Shown piece by piece: positions 1 through 11,871 of a DNA stretch of 35,509 nucleotides. The stretch is from contig CAJADV010000208.1 in NCBI GenBank assembly GCA_903938575.1, forward strand, positions 1-35,509. The letters are read 5' to 3'. A program made the translations under genes and the position numbers. Source of the stretch: an uncultured Gammaproteobacteria bacterium. GTDB taxonomy: Bacteria; Pseudomonadota; Gammaproteobacteria; Pseudomonadales; UBA5518. Under the pieces are notes generated by a model, which saw only the letters and a program-made list of their open reading frames with translations, was not told the origin of the DNA and searched no databases. The stretch's first letter is position 1. Every line of letters starts with the position of its first letter.

Positions 1-9
1 GCAGGTCTG

Positions 10-29
10 GGGCCACATGCTCGTGGCCC
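10..29 (-). terminator. GC-rich hairpin downstream of atpC
   Basis: Perfect 7-bp inverted repeat (GGGCCAC / GTGGCCC) with a 6-nt loop, lying beyond the end of the ATP synthase operon. There is no T-tract, so it may be a transcript-stabilising or attenuating hairpin and not a true intrinsic terminator. Function is inferred from position only. Confidence 0.3.
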
Positions 30-35
30 GAGGTC

Positions 36-50
36 GCGGGCATGGCCCGC
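36..50 (-). terminator. short GC hairpin after the atpC stop
   Basis: Perfect 6-bp stem (GCGGGC / GCCCGC) with a 3-nt loop, about 20 nt after the atpC stop codon. No U-run follows. Together with the hairpin at 10-29 it could mark the 3' end of the atp transcript; alternatively both are leader structures of the next gene outside the window. Confidence 0.3.
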
Positions 51-71
51 TCCTACGCGTGGGCGCGGGGT

Positions 72-500
72 TCAGCCCCGACCCATTTTCTTGCGCAGGG
101 CCTGAATGGTGCGCAGTTGCGCGGCGGCTTCGGCGAGTTGCGCTGCGGCGCGGCCGTAGTCGAATTCGCCGGCCGGGTTGCTGAGGGCTGTCACGGCGAC
201 TTTCTGGGCCTCGATGGCAGCGGCCTCGTCAACGTCGTCTGCCCGCACGGCGGTATCTGCCAGTACGGTGATGATGCTCGACTGTACTTCGAGGAAACCA
301 CCCGAAACGTAGAAGATCTGCTCCTCGCCACCCTGCAGTTTGACCCGCACCGGGCCGGGTTTGAGGGCGGTGAGCAAGGGCGCGTGGCCGGGACCCACAC
401 CCAGATCACCCAGCGCGCCGTGCGCCACCAGCAACTCGACGAGACCCGAGAAGATCGCTTGCTCGGCGCTGACGATATCGCAGTGAACGCTCATGGCCAT
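72..500 (-). CDS. atpC: ATP synthase F1 subunit epsilon
   Basis: Epsilon subunit of the F1 sector (142 aa; E. coli 139). It belongs to the central stalk with gamma and inhibits ATP hydrolysis. The N-terminal beta-sandwich begins [19 protein letters not shown] and contains the family-typical [16 protein letters not shown] stretch near residues 36-51. The C-terminal part (about 90-142) is the alpha-helical hairpin, rich in Ala, Glu and Arg. The ATG at 500 follows an AGGA Shine-Dalgarno at 7-nt spacing; an in-frame ATG two codons later is a less likely start. Last gene of the operon, 33 nt after atpD. Confidence 0.97.
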   Translation of the reverse strand: MAMSVHCDIVSAEQAIFSGLVELLVAHGALGDLGVGPGHAPLLTALKPGPVRVKLQGGEEQIFYVSGGFLEVQSSIITVLADTAVRADDVDEAAAIEAQKVAVTALSNPAGEFDYGRAAAQLAEAAAQLRTIQALRKKMGRG

Positions 501-533
501 GTCTCTTTCCTGCTGTTGGCGTGCGGCGGCCGA

Positions 534-1934
<1,401 letters not shown>

Positions 1935-1938
1935 TTAA

Positions 1939-2802
1939 TCAGGAAATGGCGGCTGCGCCGCTCACGATCTCCGCAAGTTCCTGCGTGATCGCGGCCTGGC
2001 GGGCCTTGTTGTAAACCAGTTTGAGTTCGCCGATGAGTTCGCCGGCGTTCTCGGTGGCGTTCTTCATGGCCACCATCCGGGCGGCCTGCTCGCAGGCGAT
2101 GTTCTCGACCACGCCTTGGTAGACCTGCGACTCGACGTAGCGCGTGAGCAGTCCGTCGAGGAGCTCCTTGGCATCGGGCTCGTAGAGATAGTCCCAGCGA
2201 TGCTTCAGCCCTGTGTCTTCGGAAGCCACGAGAGGCAGGACCTGGGCAACGGTGGGCCGCTGGGTCATGGTGTTGACGAAGTCGTTGCTCGCGATGAACA
2301 GGCGGTCGATGCGCTGATCGCCGTAGCTGTCGAGCATGACCTTGACGCCGCCGATCAGATCCGCGGCCGCAGGTGCATCACCGATCTGCTTCAACGCCGC
2401 AACGATGCGTCCACCCAAGCTGCCGAAGAAGCTCGCAGCCTTGGTGCCGATCACGCAGAGATCAACCTCGACGCCCTTGTCGTCCCATTCCTTCATTGCC
2501 CGCACCACCTGTTTGAACAGGTTGGTGTTCAGGCCGCCGCAGAGGCCGCGGTCCGACGAGATGACGACGTAGCCGACGCGCTTGATCTCGCGTTCCTGCA
2601 GATAAAGGTGCTTGTACTCCGGAGCCGCGTTGGCGATATGGCCCACCACCGAGCGGATGCGCTCGGCGTAAGGTTTACCGCGGACCATAGCCAACTGCGC
2701 CTTGCGCATCTTGCTGGTGGCCACCTTTTCCATCGCGCTGGTGATCTTCTGCGTCGAGGAGACGCTGGCGATCTTGGTGCGAATCTCTTTTGCGCCTGCC
2801 AT
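1939..2802 (-). CDS. atpG: ATP synthase F1 subunit gamma
   Basis: Rotor shaft of F1 (287 aa, identical to the E. coli length). The N-terminal helix begins [20 protein letters not shown], includes [13 protein letters not shown] and packs in the alpha3beta3 core. The middle Rossmann-like part has the typical [11 protein letters not shown] segment near residues 84-94. The C-terminal helix ([20 protein letters not shown]) carries the conserved coiled-coil contact residues. Lies between atpA and atpD with 21- and 28-nt spacers, as in the standard operon. Confidence 0.98.
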   Translation of the reverse strand: MAGAKEIRTKIASVSSTQKITSAMEKVATSKMRKAQLAMVRGKPYAERIRSVVGHIANAAPEYKHLYLQEREIKRVGYVVISSDRGLCGGLNTNLFKQVVRAMKEWDDKGVEVDLCVIGTKAASFFGSLGGRIVAALKQIGDAPAAADLIGGVKVMLDSYGDQRIDRLFIASNDFVNTMTQRPTVAQVLPLVASEDTGLKHRWDYLYEPDAKELLDGLLTRYVESQVYQGVVENIACEQAARMVAMKNATENAGELIGELKLVYNKARQAAITQELAEIVSGAAAIS

Positions 2803-2823
2803 GGAGGAACTCCCTTCAGCCGC

Positions 2824-4368
2824 TTACCAGGCCTGCGTCGCGACGAAACTGTCGAGGGCCGCCTTGAATTTAGCCATCATGTCTTTGTCCCACGCGCCGG
2901 TCTCGTTCACCTGCTTCATGAGCTCGGCGTGCTCGCTGGCCATGTAGGAGTGCAGCGCGGCTTCGAAATCGAGGACTTTCTTTACCTCGACATTCTTCAG
3001 GTAACCCTCGTTGGCGGCGAAGAGCGAGACGCCCATCTGTGCCACCGACATGGGCGAGTACTGCTTCTGCTTCATCAGTTCGGTAACGCGCTGGCCGTGC
3101 TCAAGCTGGGCACGGGTGGCTTCATCGAGGTCGGAAGCAAATTGCGAGAAGGCCGCGAGCTCGCGGTACTGCGCGAGCGCGAGTCGCACGCCGCCACCGA
3201 GCTTCTTGATGATGTTGGTCTGCGCGGCACCGCCCACACGCGATACGGAGAGGCCCGCGTTCATCGCCGGGCGTACGCCTGCGTTGAAGAGGCTGCTCTC
3301 CAGGAAGATCTGGCCGTCGGTGATCGAGATCACGTTGGTGGGTACGAACGCGGAGACGTCGCCGGCTTGGGTCTCGATGATCGGCAGCGCGGTGAGCGAG
3401 CCGGTCTGGCCTTTAACCTCGCCGTTGGTGAACTTCTCGACGTAGTCGGCGTTCACGCGGGCAGCGCGCTCGAGCAGGCGCGAGTGGAGATAGAAAACGT
3501 CGCCAGGGTATGCCTCACGGCCCGGCGGGCGACGCAGCAGCAGCGAGATCTGGCGGTAAGCCCAGGCCTGCTTGGTGAGATCGTCATAAATGATGAGGGC
3601 GTCCTGGCCGCGATCGCGGTAGTACTCGCCCATGGTGCAGCCCGAGAAGGGTGCGATGTACTGCATGGCAGCCGGGTTGGAGGCGCTCGCCACCACCACC
3701 GTGGTGTGGTCCATGGCGCCGTGCTCTTCAAGTTTGCGCACCACGGCGGCGATCGAGGACTGCTTCTGGCCGATGGCCACGTAGATGCACTTAACCCCGG
3801 TGCCTTTCTGGTTGATGATCGCGTCGATGGCGATGGCGGTCTTGCCGATCTGGCGGTCACCGATGATCAGCTCGCGCTGGCCGCGGCCTACCGGCACCAT
3901 CGCGTCGATGGCCTTGAGACCTGTCTGTACCGGCTGCGATACCGACTGGCGGGTGATAACACCCGGCGCCACTTTCTCGATGGGCTCGAAAATGTTGGAG
4001 TCGATGGGACCCTTGCCGTCGATGGGGTTACCCAGCGAATCGACCACGCGGCCGAGCAGCGCGGGTCCGATCGGCACCTCGAGCACGCGGCCGGTGCAGC
4101 GGCAGGTCTGGCCTTCCTGCAGGCCCTTGTACTCGCCGAGTACCACGGCGCCAACCGAATCGCGCTCGAGGTTCAGCGCGAGTCCGTAGACGCCGCCCTG
4201 GAATTCGATCATTTCGCCGTACATCACCTCGGCAAGTCCGTGGATGCGGACGATACCGTCCGACACACTGACAACGGTGCCCTCGTTGCGCGCCTGCACG
4301 CTGACGTCGAGGCGTTCGATGCGGCTCTTGATGATTTCGCTGATTTCGGCCGGGTTGAGTTGCTGCAT
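2824..4368 (-). CDS. atpA: ATP synthase F1 subunit alpha
   Basis: Non-catalytic nucleotide-binding alpha subunit of F1 (514 aa; E. coli 513). The P-loop GDRQIGKT is at residues 170-177. The family pattern around the adenine pocket and the arginine-finger region (VSRVGGAAQ, about residues 373-381) is present. N-terminal beta-barrel (about 25-95), central Rossmann domain and C-terminal helical domain are all complete. ATG at 4368 follows an AAGGAAA ribosome site. 25 nt after atpH. Confidence 0.99.
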   Translation of the reverse strand: MQQLNPAEISEIIKSRIERLDVSVQARNEGTVVSVSDGIVRIHGLAEVMYGEMIEFQGGVYGLALNLERDSVGAVVLGEYKGLQEGQTCRCTGRVLEVPIGPALLGRVVDSLGNPIDGKGPIDSNIFEPIEKVAPGVITRQSVSQPVQTGLKAIDAMVPVGRGQRELIIGDRQIGKTAIAIDAIINQKGTGVKCIYVAIGQKQSSIAAVVRKLEEHGAMDHTTVVVASASNPAAMQYIAPFSGCTMGEYYRDRGQDALIIYDDLTKQAWAYRQISLLLRRPPGREAYPGDVFYLHSRLLERAARVNADYVEKFTNGEVKGQTGSLTALPIIETQAGDVSAFVPTNVISITDGQIFLESSLFNAGVRPAMNAGLSVSRVGGAAQTNIIKKLGGGVRLALAQYRELAAFSQFASDLDEATRAQLEHGQRVTELMKQKQYSPMSVAQMGVSLFAANEGYLKNVEVKKVLDFEAALHSYMASEHAELMKQVNETGAWDKDMMAKFKAALDSFVATQAW

Positions 4369-4393
4369 CTCGGGTTTCCTTGGATAGGGTCCG

Positions 4394-4930
4394 TCAGGAA
4401 TTCATTGCTTCGGAAAGCTTGGACAAGCGCCCTCGCACCGAGCCGTCGATCACGAGGTCGTCGGTGCGGATGATCACGCCGCCGATCAGCGAGGCGTCGA
4501 CCTCGGTGCTGAGGCGAACTTCGCGCTGGAGTTTGCGGCCCAGAGCCTCGGCGATACGCGCGCCCTGTTCGGCGTCGATCTCGAAGGCGCTGGTTAGCCG
4601 CAGATCCACCGCGCGCTCCTGCTGCGCCTTGAGCGCCATAAAGAGCGCATGGACCTGCGGCAGCAGGGCAAGGCGGCGGTTTTCCGCGAGCACGCGCAGG
4701 AAGTTGCGTACCGGCTCGGGAAGCGCATCACCGCAGACATCGATCAGCGTGTCTGCTTTCTGCGCGGCGGTGTAGGAAGGCGAGCCGAGCAACTGTGCTG
4801 CACGCTCATCGCTCACCACCGCTGCGGCGGTGGCCAGTGCCTCGGCCCACGTCGCCAGTGCGCTGCCGGCGAGCGCATGCTCGAAGGCGGCCCGTGCGTA
4901 GGGTCGGGCGAGTGTGGTCAGTTCTGCCAT
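4394..4930 (-). CDS. atpH: ATP synthase subunit delta
   Basis: Peripheral-stalk delta subunit (178 aa; E. coli 177) that attaches the b-dimer to the top of F1. Starts [19 protein letters not shown], the standard helical N-domain opening. The C-terminal part contains [26 protein letters not shown] split over residues about 142-167, matching the family signature (GG..I..GD..ID.S). Start ATG is 11 nt after the atpF stop. Confidence 0.97.
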   Translation of the reverse strand: MAELTTLARPYARAAFEHALAGSALATWAEALATAAAVVSDERAAQLLGSPSYTAAQKADTLIDVCGDALPEPVRNFLRVLAENRRLALLPQVHALFMALKAQQERAVDLRLTSAFEIDAEQGARIAEALGRKLQREVRLSTEVDASLIGGVIIRTDDLVIDGSVRGRLSKLSEAMNS

Positions 4931-4941
4931 GGCAGTTCGCC

Positions 4942-5412
4942 TCAGAGTTCCGCTGCGAGCTGGTCGACCAGCTCGCGGTGGGCGCTGGCATCAACGACCT
5001 TGCCGAGGATGCGCGATGCGCCGGCCACGGCCAGCGCGCCGACCTGAGCGCGCAGCTGTTCGCGGGCGCGGTTCATCTCGTGCTCGACCTCTGCCTGAGC
5101 GGCAGTCTTGATGCGATCGCCTTCTTCGCGGGCCTTGGTTTTGGCCTCGTCAACGATCTGTGCGGCACGGCGGTTGGCCTGCTCCACGATCGCGGCGGCC
5201 TCGGTCTTGGCCTCGCGCAGCTGCTGCGCAACCCTGTCCTGGGCCAATCCGAGGTCTTTCTGGGCGCGCTCGGCGGCCGCAAGGCCGTCGGTGATGCGCT
5301 GCGTGCGCTCGTCCATGGCCTTGCGGATCACGGGCCAGACGAACTTCATGCAGAACCAGACGAACACCAGGAAGGTGATCGACTGGCCGATGAGCGTCAT
5401 ATTGATGTTCAT
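4942..5412 (-). CDS. atpF: ATP synthase Fo subunit b
   Basis: Membrane-anchored peripheral stalk subunit b (156 aa, the same as E. coli). The N-terminus [20 protein letters not shown] is the single membrane helix; [14 protein letters not shown] is the typical transition into a long Ala/Glu/Arg/Gln-rich coiled coil (about 35-140). The open frame extends 16 codons further upstream, but the ATG at 5412 is chosen because AGGAG precedes it at good spacing and because the family starts here. Sits 81 nt after atpE. Confidence 0.96.
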   Translation of the reverse strand: MNINMTLIGQSITFLVFVWFCMKFVWPVIRKAMDERTQRITDGLAAAERAQKDLGLAQDRVAQQLREAKTEAAAIVEQANRRAAQIVDEAKTKAREEGDRIKTAAQAEVEHEMNRAREQLRAQVGALAVAGASRILGKVVDASAHRELVDQLAAEL

Positions 5413-5493
5413 GCCATCACTCCTGCGGTCGATGGGCTCGACCGGCCCGCGCACCCGCAAGAGGCGCGCATGGCCGGGATTCGCGACTCGGTA

Positions 5494-6724
<1,231 letters not shown>

Positions 6725-7114
6725 TCAGACTGCGCCCGACCGGGCAAGCAGCACGCTGTTCAGTAAAAGCATCAGTACATACGCACCAAATAACCAAGGC
6801 GCATCAACCGGACCCGCTGCCGTGAAGGCAAGAGCGAACCCTGTTGCCACCAGCAGAAACTTCCCGGCCTCGGCCCGGTAGAAGCCCTGCGCCACCTCAA
6901 GGGCCGCAACAGCACCCCTGACGCGGAACGCGCGCCAAGAAAACCAGGCCTGCGGAAGCAGGAAGATCAACCCCCCGAGGAGGATGGACCAGGCAGTGGC
7001 GGTGTCGAGGCACCAGGCGACAGTGACCGCGAGCAAGAGCAAGGAGCCCTCGACCAGAAGCACCTTGCCGAGTGGCGGGCGCTGCAGGCCATTGTTGCCG
7101 GCGGTTGCATTCAT
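6725..7114 (-). CDS. atpI: ATP synthase protein I (AtpI family)
   Basis: Small membrane protein at the head of the atp operon (129 aa; E. coli 126), thought to assist c-ring assembly or cation supply. Four hydrophobic segments are visible (about 18-33, 39-55, 83-97 and 104-122 of the chosen protein). The open frame could start 31 codons earlier, but that would place the start upstream of the promoter's predicted RNA start, so the ATG at 7114 (MNATAGNNGLQ) is preferred; AGGATGA lies just before it. Low sequence conservation in the family; position is the main support. Confidence 0.85.
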   Translation of the reverse strand: MNATAGNNGLQRPPLGKVLLVEGSLLLLAVTVAWCLDTATAWSILLGGLIFLLPQAWFSWRAFRVRGAVAALEVAQGFYRAEAGKFLLVATGFALAFTAAGPVDAPWLFGAYVLMLLLNSVLLARSGAV

Positions 7115-7169
7115 CCTGTTATGTCGGGCCGTGTGCGGCAGAAACGCCACCGCCCAGACGCGGGCCCGG

Positions 7170-7199
7170 ATTATAGGGGTACGTTTGCAGCGGCGGCAA
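7170..7199 (-). promoter_or_regulatory. sigma70-type promoter of the atp operon
   Basis: On the minus strand: -35 TTGCCG (7194-7199), 18-bp spacer, perfect -10 TATAAT (7170-7175). RNA would start near 7163, about 50 nt before the atpI ATG at 7114. It sits in the roughly 100-bp gap between parB and atpI, the only sizeable gap ahead of the operon. Confidence 0.75.
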
Positions 7200-7216
7200 C
7201 CCGACAACTGGCTGAT

Positions 7217-8107
7217 TCATCGGCGGAAGTAGCCGAGCAATCCGTCCAGCTGCTCGAGGCTCGCGTAGTCGATCACCAAGCGCCCCTTGCCACCCCGGCG
7301 GTGCTCGATGGAAACCGCCGCGCCGACGGTCTCCGACAGTTCCCGCTCGAGCTGGCGAACATCGGCGCCGTGCGGTGGGCTGGCGGGTTTTGGCGTGGCC
7401 GGCGCCAGCAGACGGCGCACCAGTGCCTCGGTCTCCCGCACCGAGAGTCCACGGGCGACAACCTCGCGGGCGGCCTCGGATTGCCGCTCTGCCGGCAGGC
7501 CGAGCAAGGCGCGGCCGTGGCCCATCTCGAGCTTCTTTTCCTCAAGCAGTTGGCGCACGTCGGCAGGCAGGCTGAGCAACCGCATGATGTTGGTAACGGT
7601 GGTGCGCGACTTTCCCACGGCTTCGGCAATGCGCTCGTGCGTCAACCCGAACTCCTGTTGCAGACGCGCGAGGGCGGCGGCCTCCTCAATGGCGTTCAGG
7701 TCGGCGCGCTGGATGTTTTCGATGAGTGCCATCGCGATGGCGGCCTCGTCGGGCACATCACGGATCACTGCCGGGATGTCCTGCATCCCCACCATCTGCG
7801 CGGCCCGCCAGCGACGCTCGCCGGCGATGATTTCGTAACGCCCTCCAGGAACAGGCCGTACGACGACCGGCTGGATCAGGCCCTGGGCGCGGATAGAGCT
7901 GGCAAGCTCTTCAAGGGATTCGGCATTGAAATCACGGCGCGGTTGGAAGCGTCCGCGCTGGAGCAGGTCTATGGGGAGCGTGCTTGGCGCCGGCGCGCTG
8001 GCCCCGGGCGTGGTCGCGCCGGAAGACGTGTCATCGGGGCGACCAAGCCCGGCGGCACCGATCAGGGCATCGAGTCCACGTCCGAGTCCGCGCTTCTTGA
8101 TCGACAT
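7217..8107 (-). CDS. parB: chromosome-partitioning protein ParB
   Basis: CTP-dependent DNA clamp that loads at parS and spreads over the origin region (296 aa). It starts MSIKKRGLGRGLDALIG, the N-terminal ParA-interacting motif. ParB box II appears as GERRWRAAQMVG. A helix-turn-helix parS-reading segment is at LTHERIAEAVGKSRTTVTN, and a C-terminal dimerisation domain ends in YFRR. The open frame runs 132 codons further upstream but that part is a parA shadow; the ATG at 8107 follows GGAGATTGCC. Begins 29 nt after parA. Its target is probably the two palindromes in recF. Confidence 0.97.
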   Translation of the reverse strand: MSIKKRGLGRGLDALIGAAGLGRPDDTSSGATTPGASAPAPSTLPIDLLQRGRFQPRRDFNAESLEELASSIRAQGLIQPVVVRPVPGGRYEIIAGERRWRAAQMVGMQDIPAVIRDVPDEAAIAMALIENIQRADLNAIEEAAALARLQQEFGLTHERIAEAVGKSRTTVTNIMRLLSLPADVRQLLEEKKLEMGHGRALLGLPAERQSEAAREVVARGLSVRETEALVRRLLAPATPKPASPPHGADVRQLERELSETVGAAVSIEHRRGGKGRLVIDYASLEQLDGLLGYFRR

Positions 8108-8136
8108 GGCAATCTCCGGGAAAACAGGTGGCGTCA

Positions 8137-8946
8137 TCAATCCGATGGCGCGCTGCTTGGCGTGGGTATGGCGGCGACGGGGTTGCGGCCATGGCGACGC
8201 AGCATCTCTGAGGCCGCGGCAAGATAGGCAATCGCGCCACGCGATCCCGCGTCGTAGAAGAGCGCCGGTTTGCCGTGGGACGGTGCCTCGGCAAGGCGCA
8301 CGTTGCGGGGGATGAGCGTGGAGTACACGCGCGCCCCGAAGTGGCTGATCAGCTGCATCGACACATCGTTGCTCAGGCTGTTGCGGGCGTCGTACATGGT
8401 GCGAAGCAGACCCTCGATTTCGAGAGCCGGGTTCATGACCTTCTGTACCCGGGCGACGGTGCCAAGCAGCGATGAAAGCCCCTCCAGCGCGTAGTACTCG
8501 CACTGCACCGGGATCAGCACGCTGTCGGCGGCAACCAAGGCGTTAACGGTGAGCATGTTGAGTGAGGGCGGGCAGTCGATGAGTATGTAGTCGTACTCGT
8601 GTTTCACCCGCGCCAGGGCGTAACGCAAGCGGCTTTCCTTGGTGGTTGCCGTGACCAGTTCGACTTCGGCCGCTGTAAGGTCGTCATTGGCGGGCAGGCA
8701 GTCGAAGCCCGCTTCGCCGGCGCGTTGGCGCACGTCTTCAGCACGGGCGCCGTGCATCAGGATGTCGTAAACGGAGAGTTCGAGTGCGTGTTTGTCGACA
8801 CCACAGCCCATCGTCGCGTTGCCCTGCGGGTCGAGATCCACAAGCATTACGCGTTGCCGGTTGGCCGCAAGCGATGCTGCAAGATTGACGCAGCTCGTGG
8901 TCTTGCCGACGCCGCCTTTCTGGTTGGTGAGCGCGATGATGGTCAA
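8137..8946 (-). CDS. parA: chromosome-partitioning ATPase ParA (Soj type)
   Basis: Deviant-Walker ATPase that binds DNA non-specifically and drives segregation of ParB-parS complexes (269 aa). The deviant P-loop is KGGVGKTT at residues 10-17, with the signature Lys in KGG; the Walker A' acid region DLDPQGN is at 37-43, and Walker B appears as ILIDCPPSL. Translation appears to begin at a TTG at 8944-8946 whose last bases form the rsmG stop (TTGA overlap). A GCAGGACGG ribosome site precedes it. No ATG fits the conserved N-terminus [12 protein letters not shown]. Confidence 0.96.
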   Translation of the reverse strand: MTIIALTNQKGGVGKTTSCVNLAASLAANRQRVMLVDLDPQGNATMGCGVDKHALELSVYDILMHGARAEDVRQRAGEAGFDCLPANDDLTAAEVELVTATTKESRLRYALARVKHEYDYILIDCPPSLNMLTVNALVAADSVLIPVQCEYYALEGLSSLLGTVARVQKVMNPALEIEGLLRTMYDARNSLSNDVSMQLISHFGARVYSTLIPRNVRLAEAPSHGKPALFYDAGSRGAIAYLAAASEMLRRHGRNPVAAIPTPSSAPSD

Positions 8947-9617
8947 GGGTTATGCCCGTCCTGCGGGGTGTCGTGGTCGATGCAGACGATCTGCCGGACC
9001 GCGTTGGCACCCGGTACCTGAAGCGTCTGTACCGAGCGCACAGTATAGGGTGGCTCCACTTCCGCAAGCTCGCTCGCAGCGAGCTTGCCTTTCATGGCCA
9101 GCATACAGCCCGTGGGGCCAAGGAGCGGGGCGCTCAGTCGAACCAGGTCGCCGAGCGAAGCGACGGCACGCGAAAGTACGGTGTCGAAGCCCTGCTCGTA
9201 ACGGTAGTCCTCGGCCCTGCCGTGGATCAAGACCAGGTTTGAGAGTCGCAGCCGTGTTTTTACCTCGAAGAGAAAGCGCATTTTCTTGCCATTGCTGTCT
9301 AGCAGATGGAATTCTCGTTCGGGACAGCAGATTGCAAGCGGCACACCCGGAAGACCCGCCCCGGTACCGATGTCCAGAACACGATCCCCTTGCAGAAAAG
9401 GCAGGATGCTAAGACTGTCCAGGAGATGCCGTTGGAGTATCTCGCGCGGATCGCTGGTCCCGGTGAGGTTGTAAGCCCGGTTCCACCTGATCAGGAGGTC
9501 GATGAAGCCCAGCAACGCGTCACCGTGCGGCGGTGATAATTCGATATCGAGCGCTGCAAGCCCTGAAGCCAGCTCTTCGCGCAGCGCGACAATGGACGGC
9601 GGCAGTCCGGCACTCAC
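8943..9617 (-). CDS. rsmG: 16S rRNA (guanine527-N7)-methyltransferase
   Basis: SAM-dependent methyltransferase (GidB) modifying G527 of 16S rRNA (224 aa; E. coli 207). The SAM-binding motif is [16 protein letters not shown] near residues 84-99. The neighbouring [10 protein letters not shown] (about 44-53) and RHLLDSLSI (64-72) segments are family hallmarks; [11 protein letters not shown] follows later. It starts with GTG at 9615-9617, overlapping the mnmG stop by 4 nt (GTGA), and ends in a 4-nt overlap with parA, so all three are probably translationally coupled. Confidence 0.97.
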   Translation of the reverse strand: MSAGLPPSIVALREELASGLAALDIELSPPHGDALLGFIDLLIRWNRAYNLTGTSDPREILQRHLLDSLSILPFLQGDRVLDIGTGAGLPGVPLAICCPEREFHLLDSNGKKMRFLFEVKTRLRLSNLVLIHGRAEDYRYEQGFDTVLSRAVASLGDLVRLSAPLLGPTGCMLAMKGKLAASELAEVEPPYTVRSVQTLQVPGANAVRQIVCIDHDTPQDGHNP

Positions 9618-11500
9618 GCGCGCTGGCGCTCGAGGCGCCCCAGCTTCTTCAGATGAATGAGCAAAAGCGACACCGCAGCAGGTGTGACTCCTGGAATTCG
9701 CCCTGCTTGTGCGAGCGTTTCAGGGCGAATTTTTATCAGCTTCTGGCGGACTTCGTTGGATAGTCCATCAACGTGGGCGTAATCGAGGTCGCTGGCAAGC
9801 ACGGCGTCTTCATAGCGCTTCATGCGGTCGATCTCGTCACGCTGACGATCGATATAGCCTGCGTATTTGGCCGCGATCTCTACTTGCTCGGCCACGTCTT
9901 CGGCGACATCCGGAAGGATCCCGAGCCCTGCCAGTGCGGCATGATCAAGTTCCGGACGCTTCAGCAGCTCGGAAACGCGGTACTCGCGTACCAGCGCCTT
10001 GCCAACGCGTTGCCCGATGGCATCCGCGGCTGGTGTGCCCGGGTGCACGAAGAGGGCATGGAGCGCTGCGGTATGCGCCTCGACAGCCTCCTGTTTGGCA
10101 CTGAAGCGGGCCCAGCGTTCCGCGCTGACCAACCCGAGCTCATGGCCTGTGGGGGTGAGTCGGCGATCGGCATTGTCTTCGCGCAGCAGCAAGCGGTGCT
10201 CTGCGCGACTGGTGAACATGCGGTAGGGCTCAGCAGTACCCAGTGTCACGAGGTCATCGACCATCACGCCGATATAGGCCTCGTGGCGTCGCGGATACCA
10301 AGGTTCGCGACCCAGTACACGGCATGCCGCGTTGATGCCGGCAAGCAACCCTTGCGCGGCAGCTTCTTCGTAACCGGTAGTGCCGTTGATCTGGCCCGCA
10401 AAGAACAGCCCACGGACAAATCGTGTCTCCAGCCAATGGTGGAGTCCACGGGGGTCGAAAAAATCGTATTCGATGGCGTAACCGGGGCGTGTGATGTGAG
10501 CGTTCTCGAACCCTTTGATCGACTGCACCAGCGCGAGTTGTACATCGAAGGGCAAACTGGTGGAGATACCGTTGGGGTAGAGCTCGATCGAATCCAGGCC
10601 CTCAGGCTCGATGAACACCTGGTGGGAGAGCTTGTCGGCAAAACGAACCACTTTGTCTTCGACCGACGGGCAGTAGCGTGGACCAATACCTTCGATGACG
10701 CCCGCGTACATTGGCGAGCGATGCAGGGAGGCGCGGATGATGTCGTGGGTACGCTCGTTGGTGTGAGTGATGTGGCACGGGAGCTGACGGGGATGCTCGG
10801 AGGTGCTGCCCATGAAGCTCATCACAGGTACGGGTGTGTCGCCCGGTTGAGCTTCGAGCTCGCTGAAATCCACGGATCGGGCGTCGATGCGGGGAGGCGT
10901 TCCCGTTTTCAGACGACCGACTGCAAAGGGCATCTCGCGCAGCCGGGATGCCAGTGCATTGGCGGCAGGATCGCCCGCCCGTCCGCCGCCGTAGTTCTCC
11001 ATGCCGATATGGATCAGACCGCCCAGAAAAGTGCCTGTCGCGAGCACGACGGACTCGGACCTGAAGTCGAGCCCCATCTGAGTACGCACCCCCAACACCT
11101 TGTCACCCTCCATCAGGAGGTCGATCACTGGTTGCTGGAAGATATCGAGGTTGGCTTGTTGCTCAACGACCTGCCTGACTGCCGCACGGTAGAGCACCCG
11201 ATCTGCCTGAGCGCGGGTGGCGCGCACTGCCGGGCCTTTGCGTGAGTTCAATACCCGAAACTGGATGCCAGCCTTGTCAGTGGCTCGGGCCATGGCGCCG
11301 TCAAGGGCGTCGATCTCCTTCACCAGATGGCTCTTGCCGATTCCACCTATGGCTGGGTTGCAGGACATCTGCCCGAGTTGCTCGATGCTCTGGGTCAGCA
11401 GGAGCGTGCGTACCCCCATCCTTGCGGAGGCAAGCGCTGCCTCGGTGCCGGCATGACCGCCACCAACCACGATCACGCCGTAATGTCTGGGATAGTCCAC
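9614..11500 (-). CDS. mnmG: tRNA U34 modification enzyme MnmG (GidA)
   Basis: FAD- and NADH-dependent partner of MnmE that adds the carboxymethylaminomethyl group to wobble U34 of tRNAs. The dinucleotide-binding motif is [10 protein letters not shown] at the N-terminus. [14 protein letters not shown] and KTGTPPRID are family signatures, and the C-terminal helical tRNA-binding part is complete. I place the start at the GTG at 11500 ([14 protein letters not shown]): it is preceded by GGGAG at 8-nt spacing and gives 628 aa against 629 in E. coli. The ATG at 11569 would add 23 unconserved residues without a clear ribosome site. Confidence 0.93.
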   Translation of the reverse strand: MDYPRHYGVIVVGGGHAGTEAALASARMGVRTLLLTQSIEQLGQMSCNPAIGGIGKSHLVKEIDALDGAMARATDKAGIQFRVLNSRKGPAVRATRAQADRVLYRAAVRQVVEQQANLDIFQQPVIDLLMEGDKVLGVRTQMGLDFRSESVVLATGTFLGGLIHIGMENYGGGRAGDPAANALASRLREMPFAVGRLKTGTPPRIDARSVDFSELEAQPGDTPVPVMSFMGSTSEHPRQLPCHITHTNERTHDIIRASLHRSPMYAGVIEGIGPRYCPSVEDKVVRFADKLSHQVFIEPEGLDSIELYPNGISTSLPFDVQLALVQSIKGFENAHITRPGYAIEYDFFDPRGLHHWLETRFVRGLFFAGQINGTTGYEEAAAQGLLAGINAACRVLGREPWYPRRHEAYIGVMVDDLVTLGTAEPYRMFTSRAEHRLLLREDNADRRLTPTGHELGLVSAERWARFSAKQEAVEAHTAALHALFVHPGTPAADAIGQRVGKALVREYRVSELLKRPELDHAALAGLGILPDVAEDVAEQVEIAAKYAGYIDRQRDEIDRMKRYEDAVLASDLDYAHVDGLSNEVRQKLIKIRPETLAQAGRIPGVTPAAVSLLLIHLKKLGRLERQRA

Positions 11501-11623
11501 GTTGTCCGCTCCCGGGACAGGGCGGCGCAGTATATCTGCGGGTGGCGCTGTCGTTGAAAATTTCGCCATGGGGAATTTTGGGTAGCGCCCGTCTCTTGGG
11601 ATACAGATTAATTAATGAAATAC

Positions 11624-11639
11624 CTTTCCGGAGGGAAAG
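11624..11639. repeat. inverted repeat in the mnmG leader
   Basis: Perfect 6-bp stem CTTTCC / GGAAAG with a 4-nt loop, in the leader region upstream of mnmG. Role unknown; no T-tract. Confidence 0.3.
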
Positions 11640-11712
11640 AGAGGAAATCTTGAATCTGTAGTTAATAGGGATGGGCTTGCCTGTGGAAAAGCCTTGTTAA
11701 TCCTGCTGTGAC

Positions 11713-11753
11713 AAGGGCTTGGAAGAATGACAAGCCTGTCGGTAAGGGCTTGG
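11713..11753. repeat. 10-bp direct repeat AAGGGCTTGG, 31-bp pitch
   Basis: AAGGGCTTGG occurs at 11713-11722 and again at 11744-11753, 31 bp start to start (about three helical turns). Between them lies GACAAGCCTGTC, an imperfect palindrome sharing the AAGCC core in inverted form. This could be a protein-binding array, but could also be chance in a GC-rich spacer. Confidence 0.4.
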
Positions 11754-11850
11754 TAAGGGGGGGGCGGAGCGTGTGCGTCCTGTGTGTCCTTTCGAAGGCG
11801 CGTGCTGCTGAAAGTGGTCCGGATTTTTGCCCACAGTCTAAGGGGTATCT

Positions 11851-11867
11851 TGCACACAGCTTGTGCA
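11851..11867 (-). terminator. hairpin just after mnmE
   Basis: Perfect 6-bp stem TGCACA / TGTGCA with a 5-nt loop, starting 4 nt beyond the mnmE stop on the minus strand. No run of T follows, so termination here would be weak or factor-assisted. Confidence 0.35.
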
Positions 11868-11871
11868 GAGC

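Larger units (their letters stand above)
11570..11871. other. mnmE-mnmG spacer with ori-like traits
   Basis: No gene is visible in these 302 bp. They contain an AT-rich run around 11607-11620 (ATTAATTAATGAAA), one DnaA-box-like TGTGGAAAA (11682-11690; TTTTCCACA on the minus strand), a 10-bp direct repeat at 31-bp pitch (11713-11722 and 11744-11753), and short hairpins. It lies immediately upstream of mnmG, where oriC lies in E. coli, but only one good DnaA box is present. It probably also carries the mnmG promoter, which I could not place confidently. Confidence 0.4.

Noticed and set aside
88-94. PlsC HX4E motif (protein residues 89-94) taken as a defect
   Set aside because: These numbers are residues of the plsC product (gene at 22501-23256). 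The HX4E form NHQS-WE is common in proteobacterial PlsC proteins, so it is not evidence of inactivation.
2116-4473. 785-codon plus-strand open frame opposite atpG/atpA
   Set aside because: Long but antisense to two highly conserved genes; rich in Asp, His, Val and Arg with no recognisable motif. Long antisense frames are expected from strong third-position GC bias.
7121-8227. 368-codon plus-strand open frame opposite parB
   Set aside because: Antisense shadow of parB; would also run through the atp promoter.
8108-8503. 132-codon N-terminal extension of parB
   Set aside because: It overlaps parA out of frame, is low-complexity Arg/Pro/Ala, and the conserved ParB start MSIKKRGLGRGL has its own ribosome site.
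9773-11245. 490-codon plus-strand open frame opposite mnmG
   Set aside because: Antisense shadow of mnmG; no domain, no ribosome site of note.
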